Shown piece after piece: positions 8,035 through 16,435 of a stretch of DNA of 64,000 bases. The translations under genes were made by a program, and so were the position numbers. Within the stretch, counting starts at the first letter, position 1, and every line of letters starts with the position of its first letter. The DNA comes from 'Nostoc azollae' 0708 (lineage in GTDB: Bacteria > Cyanobacteriota > Cyanobacteriia > Cyanobacteriales > Nostocaceae). The notes beneath the pieces were generated by a model that worked only from the letters and a program-made list of their open reading frames with translations, did no database searches and was not told the origin of the DNA. The DNA lies in assembly GCF_000196515.1 (NCBI RefSeq), contig NC_014248.1, forward strand, positions 1,473,501 through 1,537,500, given 5' to 3'.

Positions 8035-10466
8035 GGGAGCATCCACTATTGGAAGATACACAAGTGTTAGGAAAATATAAGGATAAACAAGTGTGGATTA
8101 GCAAGCATGAACCAGGATAAAAAAGAACGGCTCAAAGCCTGCTTAGAAGAATAGGCAACATTGTTATATGAATAAGCAGATAAAAGTCAGATAACAGACT
8201 TAAAAGGCATAGAAAAAACAGTAAGGAGTCAAATACAGGACTTACGCAACTGGTACAAATAGGGGGCGGTATGTAGCCCTGGCATGCAATAATTGAACTC
8301 AAACCAAGCACATAGGAAGACTGGGGCGTTTTAGTTGCTGAATTAAATAATTAGAAAGGAATCTATGCTTGTTTTGATAAACAGTTTGACCAGTTTGATA
8401 GGCTAAATTCTTTAATCTAATCCAAACCAACATTGCACAAGCAATATGATTTCTTTGAAGCCTAGCTTTACGACATTGACAAGATTCAATCCCAGTTATT
8501 TGTTTAATCTCTCGGTGAAACTCCTCGATTTTCCAAAGAATTTTACACACCTCTTGTACAACATTCGTAGAACTTTGAGATAAATCGTTAGTAGCGACAT
8601 AATCCGTTCTGTTGGTAGAAACAGCAACCTGGAATAGTTTCACTTTTTTCTGAGCGGGAAACACTTTAATTTTTATAATTTTACCACATTCTAACTCTTC
8701 AGTACTCCATTCTCATAATTCAATAGGGTTATCTTTTCCTTTGGCAAATGTATCATCAACTAACCGATTCTTTTCTAAAGGGCAATAATAAATTTTGTCT
8801 AAGCTATCAATATACAGCATGAGACTGTTTAGTGCGTACCATGTGTCCATCAAAACCGTATCGAAGGCGAAAAGCTGATGATAAACTAGGTTTTGCAGCA
8901 TATCTTTCACATGGTCTATCTTGGTTTTACCATCTACATCAGGATTAAAAATGCGGTAATCTATTACCCAAAATCTTTGAACTTTAGGATTCACATATAC
9001 ACAACTGACTACACCAATTCCTTGGAGTATGCCATGTTCATTACCACTATATTGTCTCCTCACCATCTCTATTTCTTCAGAATATCTTTCGTGTAAAACA
9101 CTATCACCAAATATGATGTACCCATTACCATCAGCTTCTACTACCTCTTTCACCTTATCTCATAGTGAACGAGATGTTAACTTTTCGGTTTTTAAATAAT
9201 AGTTAATTGCATCATGGCTAATACTTCCTAAATGCTCTGCTAAATTAGTAATTGTATAATTAATTTGACTACTTAATAAGTATTGGCAGTAATCAAGTTT
9301 AGTAAATCTCATGACCGTCAGCAACATTTATCTAATACAATCTCCTACCTATTTTCTCATGAATATTTCAATAATGTTTCCTGTTGCAGCTACTTCTTAT
9401 GGGTTGATAAAGCTTTTGGTATGCGATTCTTTAGTACTTATGTACTATATTTACCCATCGCCTGTGCCACTTGCCTAAGTCCTGAAATATTAGAAGTGGT
9501 AAGTCCAGAAATAGCCCTTTTTTTATTGAAGAAAGAACCGGAAGGAAAGTAGGTAAAACCAGGAAAGTCAAAACCTTGGTAGGAGAACTAAAACTAAAAG
9601 CTAAACAGTTGAAGAGACTGGGTTTGAAGCCAAGAAGTCGATTAAGTCCATTACTTCAAAAGTGCTGCTTGAGGCTATCAGCTAAGGAAGGAATCATATC
9701 AAAAGGCAGAAGTTGAAATTGAGGCATTAACAGGAGTAAAAGTTGGCCATAGGAGGCAACAAAAACTAGTTGTGGAACAAGATTGGGAGCTACCACAAGG
9801 AAAACAAGCTGTCTGTGAAGTGAGGGTGGATGGTGGAAGAGTACGACTAGGGAGCAAACCACAACCAGGCTGGTACTGGCGAGACTATCAATAAAACCCT
9901 TCGTCTACAAGGAATTCATGATGGCGCATGTTTTGATAACAACTAATAAATCATAAGTTGATTATGTTAATAGCCAGTCTTTGGTTAACCCCCTTGTGTG
10001 TTTGGGGGATGGTCATGATGGAGTTTGGAATTTAGTTAAAGAGTTTGGAACTGAAAAATCCAAACCTTTGGAAATTTTGGATTGGTATCACCTCAAAGAG
10101 AATCTTTATCAAATTGGTGGTTATTTAAAGCATCTCCAAGCTGTTGAGAGTTTATTGTGGTAAGGTCAGATAGAGCCAATTCAAGCTTTATTTAATAATT
10201 GTCGAGGCAAACAAGTTAAGAAGTCTTTCGACATAAGCAAAAAACATCCCACTGGCATTATTAACTATACCTACTACGAGGCTAAACAACTGTGTTCTAT
10301 TGGTTCTGGATCTGTCGAACCTGCTATTCAACAGATTGGAGCAAGGATTAAAATTTCTGGACCACAGTGGAATGTTGAAAGTGTCTACCAAATCCTTTGC
10401 CTTCCTTGTGCTTATCTCAATGTTTTGGTTCCTATGTGAGTCTTTCTGCCAAAACTCGATCCTCCC
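8035..10466 (+). mobile_element. ISKra4-family insertion sequence, copy 1, with a nested IS
   Basis: The ends are GGGAGCATCCACTATTGG on the left and its imperfect inverse at CTCGATCCTCCC on the right, bounded by the 8-bp direct repeats ACCGTCTT at 8027-8034 and 10467-10474. The transposase starts MNQDKKERLKACLEE at 8107 and continues after the nested element as LVNPLVCLGDGHDGVWNL and EILDWYHLKENLYQIG, typical of ISKra4. Several stops and frameshifts (e.g. TAG at 8152) inactivate it. Removing the 1249-bp nested element plus its 5-bp repeat leaves about 1.18 kb. Confidence 0.85.
8236..9484 (-). mobile_element. DDE transposon (IS4/IS701-like) nested in ISKra4 copy 1
   Basis: The ends CAGGACTTACGCAACTG and CACTTGCCTAAGTCCTG are inverted repeats, and AAATA is duplicated at 8231-8235 and 9485-9489. 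The reverse strand encodes a DDE transposase: VVEADGNGYIIFGDSVLHER, VLMDTWYALNSLMLYIDSLD and KILWKIEEFHREIKQITG. TGA codons near 9163 and 8713 split it into three pieces, so this copy is inactive. Its insertion postdates the ISKra4 insertion. The family label within the DDE group is approximate. Confidence 0.75.
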
Positions 10467-10682
10467 ACCGTCTTGTCCTGGTTCTAAACTTTTTTCTAGA
10501 TTTCCAGCAAGATTTAAAGCGCCACCCATCCAAACTATTTTTTTAATCTTCGCTTCTATCTCTGGTGCTTTTTCTAATGCGACAGCTACAGTTGTTAAAG
10601 GTCCTGTCACCATTAATGTGACTGGTTCTCGTGCTGACGGCAATACCCCCACCATAAAATCTTGTCCTGTTTGAGCAACTAA

Positions 10683-11545
10683 CCCAGATTTCTCACAAAA
10701 AGATGAAAAAAAGGGGTCAATGACTGCGAAAATGTATATATAGCAGGCATTTTAGCAGTTGTAAACCATGACCCCATCTTCAACAGATTGTATATCAAAA
10801 CAGTTGAAATTTGAGCAACAAAAATGGCTGCCAGTCATAGTCAATTTCCAGGGTGGACAAGTAAGAGCAGATGCAGGATTCAGCTTAATTGCTGAAATAG
10901 ACAGAAAATTGCAAATCACATCACAGTTTGCACAATGTTTCCAAGATTAGCGAAAGCCAAATCGGATTGACCATTCAATAGAGAGCTTAATTAAACAAAG
11001 AATATACGGGCTGGTCATGGGGTATGAAGACTTGAATGACCACGAAGAATTACGTCATGACCAGATGTTTGCTATAGCATTAGGAAAAAGCATTGGAGTA
11101 GAGAATGAACCTGGAACATTGTCCTGAAGATGTGGAACAAGGAGCAGACAGCGTGTACCATAAAATCGGGCATTCTCCATCAGCAATTGAAAGCTTATTT
11201 GTCAAAATATTTCTAGAATCTTACGCTAAAGAACCAAGAGAAATTGTTTTGGATTTAGATGTCACTGATGACTTAGTACACGGCTATCAGGAGCAGGTTT
11301 TCTTCAATACTTATGATGGGGGATACTGCTATGCTCCACTTTATGTTTTCTGTGGAAAACATCTATTAGCAGCCAAACTTCGCCCTTCAAACCTAGACCC
11401 AGCATTTGGGGCATTATCAGAACTACAAGGAGTGATTAAACAAATAGGTCAACAATGGAAGAATGTTGAGATTTTAGTAGGTGGAGATAGTGCTTATTGT
11501 AGAGACGATATCATGACATGGTATGAATCCCACATGGGTGTGGAT
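10683..11545 (+). mobile_element. IS1380-family insertion sequence, 3'-truncated
   Basis: The left end is CCCAGATTTCTCAC at 10683. The transposase begins MTPSSTDCISKQLKFEQQKW at 10768, is stopped by TAG at 10948, and continues with RKPNRIDHSIESLIKQRIYG and LEHCPEDVEQGADSVYHKIG up to MTWYESH near 11530, where it joins nucleoside hydrolase sequence. The C-terminal part and the right end are missing, as is a short piece of the target gene, so a deletion spanned the IS end. Confidence 0.75.
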
Positions 11546-11802
11546 GATGATAAAGACTTGGAAAAGGATTAGTTCCCCTAACTGTACTTTCTTCGACTGG
11601 AACATGAGAAAATCCCATTAAATCTATTATTTTGCGTGTCGTACTGACAGCAGGTTGAATATAGCACTCTGCGGGAGTGACGACAATACCAAGAATTTCA
11701 ATATGTTCCATCGTCAAAAGTAGCATAGTGGCTAAATAATTATCCACACCGCTATCATGATCCATTAATACCAGTTGTTTTTTCATATCAGGAGTTTATC
11801 AA

Positions 11803-12234
11803 ATGGATGAGTGTATGCAAGCGGCAATTTCTGAAGCTAAACAGGGTAGAGATGAAGGGGGAATTCCCATCGGTTCTGTTTTGGTCAGAAATGGGAAAAT
11901 TCTCGGCAAAGGACACAATAAACGGGTGCAAGATGGTGATCCTGTCACTCATGCAGAAATTGATTGTTTAAGGAATGCTGGTAGACTTGGTAATTATAAA
12001 GGTATAACATTATATTCCACTTTGATGCCTTGTTATTTATGCGCTGGTGCAGTGGTGCAATTTGGGATTAAAAAAGTAATAGCAGGAGAGTCAAGAACCT
12101 TTCCCGGTGCAAAAGAATTTATGGTTTCTCATGGTGTAGAAGTAATTGATTTAAACCTTGATGAATGCAAACAAATGATGAATGAATTTATCACAGAAAA
12201 ACCAGAATTATGGAATGAAGATATTGGGAATTGA
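11803..12234 (+). CDS. Nucleoside/cytosine deaminase (CDA superfamily)
   Basis: 143 aa, full length for the yeast-FCY1/guanine-deaminase-like branch. The zinc and catalytic motifs are THAEID (His and Glu near residues 51-53) and PCYLCAGAV (two Cys near 76-79). It should hydrolytically deaminate cytosine or a related base. It starts 16 bp from the start codon of the divergent nucleoside hydrolase pseudogene, and a ribokinase pseudogene lies downstream. The three look like a former nucleoside-salvage cluster of which only this gene remains intact. Exact substrate is not decided by sequence. Confidence 0.8.
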   Translation: MDECMQAAISEAKQGRDEGGIPIGSVLVRNGKILGKGHNKRVQDGDPVTHAEIDCLRNAGRLGNYKGITLYSTLMPCYLCAGAVVQFGIKKVIAGESRTFPGAKEFMVSHGVEVIDLNLDECKQMMNEFITEKPELWNEDIGN

Positions 12235-12308
12235 AAGAGGTATAAGTTCAGAATTTCTCGTTCTCAGTCTCCGTGGGGGAATCTGATCACAGAGTCTCTA
12301 ACTCTAGT

Positions 12309-13138
12309 TTCACTAAAGAGAGAGGTCCAAAAATTTAGAAAGGAGTATATGTCTAGCTTTCCATAGTGTTAAGATCAGGAAAGAGCCAAGAAAAGAATCA
12401 AGGTCGGGAATAGTAACTGATAGGAACTATCCATGAAAATGTTGATGAAAAATTCATAACTGAGCTCATATCCATAACATGTATGAAATGGGCAAAACTA
12501 ATGAACCAATTCCTAATGTGACTCAACCACAAATAGTAAGAATTACCTGTGGGTAAATTGGGGAGTTCAGGGGAAATCTTTGTTGAGGTACCCGGAATAT
12601 TTTGACAAGTCTAATGACCTGTTCAACAAAAATACCCTTGGTGGAAAACTCTTTGTTTCCTGCCTTTTGTTCTGAGTCGCCATGGCATAATCCCTATCAT
12701 GTTTTTCTACCTGTTCAAGGAGACTAGTAGGCAAAACATTTCCTAATATCTCTAGCTAGTAATGAAATTTGTCCTTTGCTTCCATTTTCCATATACCGAA
12801 ATGCAAACCTAAAACCTCAAATGTTGGTATTTTCCTCCAATAGAACATGCCTAGACATACCTATTCTTTTTTCTTTTATCTCTAGTTTCCCTTACCCCCC
12901 TCCTACTTTCTGATTTATACCTATCTTTTTACTTTCTATGTCACCTTGAAGTTTTTCATGCTACATTTCAGTTCGGGCTAACAAGTCTTGAAACTGATGG
13001 TTAGTTATTCCCTGTATTTGTTTTGTAGGATGTGGATATTATTGAATATAGTTAATTTAGTAGATTTTTCCTTTTGCTACACCCTCAAAATTCCCTTCCA
13101 CCATTTTTTTGACTCCAAGTTAATTTTCCTGACAGGTC
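12309..13138 (-). mobile_element. IS5-like (DDE_Tnp_4/HARBI1-type) deletion derivative, copy 1
   Basis: The segment is the inverse of 45778-46628. Read on the reverse strand it shows the N-terminal HTH half (with MPTFEVLGLHFG-type sequence) joined directly to the C-terminal VKIFRVPQQ region; roughly 130 codons with catalytic residues are absent. Both copies share the same deletion junction, so the short form itself was mobile, presumably in trans. Boundaries are approximate: they are the limits of similarity (TTCACTA...AGAGAGGTCC and CCTGACAGGT). Confidence 0.65.
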
Positions 13139-13444
13139 TAAGATATAACCTTTAATAATTCATTCCCATACTCTGTATCGGAATGAGCGATTCTAATTTC
13201 TCTAAGAGAACTCCAAAAAAAGAAATACCTAATATCATTCTGAACGTTCGCGCAACCTCTCTGAAAGAGATAGTAAATAATTTCCGAGATGCTTCTTTTG
13301 GCTATGGCTTAAGCCACGCTTCGCGAATGCTACACTCAGCATGACAAGACAGGACATTTATTTTGTGGCTTACTCTAATTCTTCATTTGTAGCGTTGCTT
13401 CTCTGGGATTTTGGGTGAAACTTTCCCCTTCATTTCTGTGAAAT
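13139..13444. other. Intergenic stretch, no gene seen
   Basis: About 300 bp between the IS5-like remnant and the ribokinase pseudogene. I see only stop-rich frames, a small inverted repeat (GCCACGCTTCGCGAATGC region) and no RNA gene or clear promoter. Confidence 0.5.
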
Positions 13445-14356
13445 TTAACCCAAAAACTTGTCTAAGGTAATTCTATCAGGTAAAGAACTCTGCGCCCCTG
13501 ATTTTGTTGTTGCTAAAGCCCCTGTTGCTGCACCCCAAACCACTGCTTCACGTAAGGGAAGTTTGTGGAACAGTGCTGCTGCTAAACCACCATTAAAAGC
13601 ATCACCAGCCGCAACTGTATCAATTGTATGAACTGGAAGAGCAGGTGTAAAGAAGGCTTCTTCCATAGTGGTACAATAAACACCTTTGGCGCCTAATTTT
13701 ATCACCGCACATTTGACACCGCGTTGTAATAAAATATTTGCGGCTTTAGCTGCGGTTTCTTCTCCATTTACAGGAAAACCTACTAATTGACTGGCTTCTA
13801 CTTCATTGGGTGTGATAATATCAATTAATGGGTAAAGTTCATCTGGTAATTGAGATTGTACTGGTGCAGGATCGAGAATAACGATGATATTTACATTTTT
13901 CGCGGCTTGGGCTGCTACAACGACGGCTTCAATAGGAATTTCTAAGTGCAAAAGTATGGATGTTGCGATTGGTAATAAATAAGATAATTTCTTGACATCT
14001 TCTTGATTAACCTTCCCATTTGCACCAGGAATCACAATTATGTTATTGTCTCCTGCATGATCTACGGTGATGACTGCAACTCCAGAACTGACACTTTTAT
14101 CAATTAATATATTTTCTGTGTGTACACCAGATATTTGTAAATTTTTGATTAGTTATGCACCAAAAGTATCATTACCAACACGCCCTATCATCAGGGTGGG
14201 AATTTCTAATTTTGCTAATGCAACTGCTTGATTTGCACCTTTACCTCCTGGGGTTGTCAAAAATGTTTCTCCTAGCAATGTTTCACCAGCAACTGGTAAG
14301 CGGGAGGTAGTTACTACTAAATCTATATTGATACTTTCAAAGACGATAATGCTCAT
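13445..14356 (-). pseudogene. rbsK: Ribokinase (PfkB family) with a single nonsense codon
   Basis: The two frames 14356-14153 and 14152-13445 are one continuous 303-codon ribokinase broken only by TAA at 14153-14155. The N-terminal substrate motif [13 protein letters not shown] and the C-terminal PfkB signature VHTIDTVAAGDAFNGGLAAA, with the catalytic Asp in AAGDAF, are both present. The enzyme would phosphorylate ribose released by the nucleoside hydrolase. With one lesion in otherwise clean sequence the inactivation looks recent; CAA or GAA to TAA is the simplest change. A sequencing error cannot be ruled out. Confidence 0.8.
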
Positions 14357-14369
14357 ATAGAAATGATAA

Positions 14370-14705
14370 ATCTCAGTCCCCTTGCGGGGATTTTTGATTG
14401 AGAAACTGGTAATTCCTGCACGGAATACTTTTTTCCATGGCTAGTTTCAGTCCCCTTGCGGGGATTTTTGGTTGATAAACTAAGGAAATTGGGGTTGATC
14501 ACCTCACATGGCTTTATGGTTTCAGTCCCCTTACGGGGATTTTTAGTTGATAAACTAAGGAAATTGGGGTTGATCACTTCACATGGCTTTATGGTTTCAG
14601 TCCCCTTACGGGGATTTTTAGTTGATAAACTAAGGAAATTGGGGTTGATTACCTCACATGGCTTTATGGTTTCAGTCCCCTTACGGGGATTTTTGGTTGA
14701 TAAAC
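14370..14705 (-). CRISPR. Small CRISPR array, five 37-bp repeats, one spacer in triplicate
   Basis: Repeats lie at 14370-14406, 14444-14480, 14519-14555, 14594-14630 and 14669-14705. On the reverse strand they begin GTTTATCAACC, contain the stem TCCCCGTAAGGGGA and end CTGAAAC, the usual 3' end. Spacers are 37 or 38 nt. The three spacers next to the right-hand end are identical apart from one substitution each; the fourth is unrelated. The left-most repeat is degenerate, so the leader is on the right and transcription is leftward. No cas genes are in the window. Confidence 0.9.
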
Positions 14706-14848
14706 CCCACCATGTGAAATCGAGTCTATGAACAGACTCTAGACAGGATTTTGGCAGACCTGATCTGGAAACCCTATTTTAGCCTCCAGAAAAATGCCAA
14801 CTGAAACTTTTGAAACGCTAAAACTATTCAATTATCAAGGTTCTGGCG
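14706..14848 (-). promoter_or_regulatory. Probable CRISPR leader
   Basis: AT-rich sequence directly beyond the leader-proximal repeat, with motifs such as GGCAGACCTGATC and TTTTGAAACGCTAAAA and no open frame. Position on the side opposite the degenerate terminal repeat supports a leader. No promoter was pinpointed. Confidence 0.45.
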
Positions 14849-14894
14849 TTTTAGCAGACCCCCGATGGTAAAAACCCTCGGGGGTCTGCTAAAA
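14849..14894. other. Perfect 17-bp inverted repeat (hairpin)
   Basis: TTTTAGCAGACCCCCGA pairs perfectly with TCGGGGGTCTGCTAAAA across a 12-nt loop. The A/T flanks would allow termination in either direction. It repeats the GCAGACC motif of the adjoining leader. It could be a bidirectional terminator isolating the array, or a small mobile palindrome. Confidence 0.7.
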
Positions 14895-15153
14895 ATTATG
14901 CTTCTTTTAGATTAAGATGTGGTACGTTGCCTGTCAAGACAAATTCGATTAAGAATCATCAAGCAACAATTCACAGTTTTAAACTGTTGGCAACTGAAAT
15001 AAGTAGGAAGGCACAAAAAACTTGCCCAAAACCTCTTGCCTTGTTATAAAGATAACGTCTAACACTTACCTACTTAGTTAGTTTTTGCACTTTCGTATTT
15101 AATCCGCTATCCATCGCCGCCTTCACGAGGATGGGGAATTTTGCAGAATTTTG

Positions 15154-15993
15154 TTAAAATTTACCGATGAATACCCGTTCTGCTGGCCCGGTCATGTAAA
15201 TTCGTTGGTCTATTTCTGACCATTCAATTTCTAGGGGACCGCCTGGTAATTCGATTGTGGCTGTGCGATCACACTTATCATTCAATACTCCAGCTACCAA
15301 AACAGCACAAGCACCAGTACCGCAAGCTAAAGTAATACCTGCACCCCGTTCCCATACCCGCATTTTCAAGTAATTACGGTTGACAATTTCGATGAATTCT
15401 AAATTGATTCTTTGGGGGAAAGCAGGATGATGTTCAAATTTGGGTCCGATTTTTTCTAGGGGAATAGCTGCCACATCTTCGATAAAGGTGATGCAGTGAG
15501 GGTTTCCCATGCTGACACAGGTAACATCCCAAGTTGTTCCTGCGACTTCTAAAGGCAGGTTAATTACTTTGTTGTCAGCAGGTGCAAAGGTGGTAGGAAT
15601 TTCTTGTGCTAGTAACCGGGGTAAACCCATATCTACCTTAACTTGACCATCATGTGTAAGTTGAGGTGTAATCACACCTGCTAAAGTATGAATGCGATAA
15701 TAGTCTTTAGTACGGGATATACCTTCTAACTCAGTTAAAAATGCTGCTAAACAACGAATCCCATTACCACACATTTCTGGTTCAGAACCATCAGAATTAA
15801 AAATCCGCATTGTGTAATCAGTATCATTTTGTCCAGGAAGTGCGAAAATCACACCATCAGCCCCAATACCAAAATGACGATCGCACCATTTCACAGCTTG
15901 TTGTGGTGTAATTACTGGTGTCAATGAGGAACGGTTATCAATCAGGATGAAATCATTACCCAAACCGTGATACTTAGTAAATTCGATTGCCAT
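15154..15993 (-). CDS. dapF: Diaminopimelate epimerase
   Basis: 279 aa, normal length. Both catalytic cysteines are visible, in [11 protein letters not shown] (Cys75) and [11 protein letters not shown], and the N-terminal [17 protein letters not shown] block is intact. It converts LL- to meso-diaminopimelate for lysine and peptidoglycan synthesis in the cytoplasm. dapL, which makes LL-DAP, is 5 kb away on the same strand, so the aminotransferase route is present. The gene is divergent from hfq with about 118 bp between start codons. Confidence 0.95.
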   Translation of the reverse strand: MAIEFTKYHGLGNDFILIDNRSSLTPVITPQQAVKWCDRHFGIGADGVIFALPGQNDTDYTMRIFNSDGSEPEMCGNGIRCLAAFLTELEGISRTKDYYRIHTLAGVITPQLTHDGQVKVDMGLPRLLAQEIPTTFAPADNKVINLPLEVAGTTWDVTCVSMGNPHCITFIEDVAAIPLEKIGPKFEHHPAFPQRINLEFIEIVNRNYLKMRVWERGAGITLACGTGACAVLVAGVLNDKCDRTATIELPGGPLEIEWSEIDQRIYMTGPAERVFIGKF

Positions 15994-16111
15994 TTTTCCC
16001 TAGATGAATTATCAAAGATAAGTTACTACTGATTTAAACATTGTCCAACAGGATTGATCAGTTATCAGTGGTTATTCTCCTGTGCTCCCTATTCCCTATT
16101 TCCTAAGAAAA

Positions 16112-16396
16112 ATGGCAGCAACTGATTTTGATAAGACCTTACCCAGCATTAGATTATTGCAAAATTGGATCAAGCAAAAAGCCACAGTGGAATTTAAGCT
16201 GGTGACTGGTGATGTCATCACAGGTAAGGTTTTTTGGCAGGATAGCAATTGTGTATGTATTTTAGATGGCGATAATGAGCAACTGACCGTTTGGAAACTA
16301 GCGATCGCCTATATGAGACTACGGTGTGAGGGAGTGATAGAAAGGGGATTAGTTCCACGAGATCCTAACGCTGACGCTGCCCATTTTGGTTCATAA
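16112..16396 (+). CDS. hfq: Cyanobacterial Hfq (Sm-like RNA-associated protein)
   Basis: The ATG at 16112 gives 94 aa (MAATDFDKTLPSIRLLQNWI). A GTG 30 bp upstream is open but less likely. The Sm-fold sequence VEFKLVTGDVITGKVFWQDS, then LTVWKLAIAYMRL, matches the divergent cyanobacterial Hfq, which interacts with type IV pilus machinery rather than acting as a classic sRNA chaperone. It is divergent from dapF, a common cyanobacterial arrangement. The C-terminal tail (about 20 residues after IAYM) is short and polar. Confidence 0.8.
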   Translation: MAATDFDKTLPSIRLLQNWIKQKATVEFKLVTGDVITGKVFWQDSNCVCILDGDNEQLTVWKLAIAYMRLRCEGVIERGLVPRDPNADAAHFGS

Positions 16397-16435
16397 GAGA
16401 TGTAGGGGAAAAACTTTATTCTTTCTCCTGCCTTG

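Larger units (their letters stand above)
7685..11786 (-). pseudogene. Inosine-uridine-preferring nucleoside hydrolase, split by three insertion sequences
   Basis: Three reverse-strand pieces assemble into one hydrolase. 11786 to about 11545 holds KKQLVLMDHDSGVDNYLATM, with the DxDxGxDD-like Ca2+ loop as DHDSGVDN. 10682-10467 holds MVGVLPSAREPVTLMVTGPL and IVWMGGALNLAGN. 8034-7685 holds GEWNVDWDAVSAARV, PLDLTNNVPVTSELVH and the C-terminus. ISKra4 copy 1 (8-bp duplication ACCGTCTT) separates pieces two and three; a truncated IS1380 replaces about 25 codons between one and two. TGA and TAA codons also interrupt the last piece (after AARV and DLAG). The enzyme would cleave nucleosides to base and ribose. 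Confidence 0.8.

Noticed and set aside
14456-14731. 91-codon frame with repeated protein sequence
   Set aside because: It is the CRISPR array read in a frame without stops.
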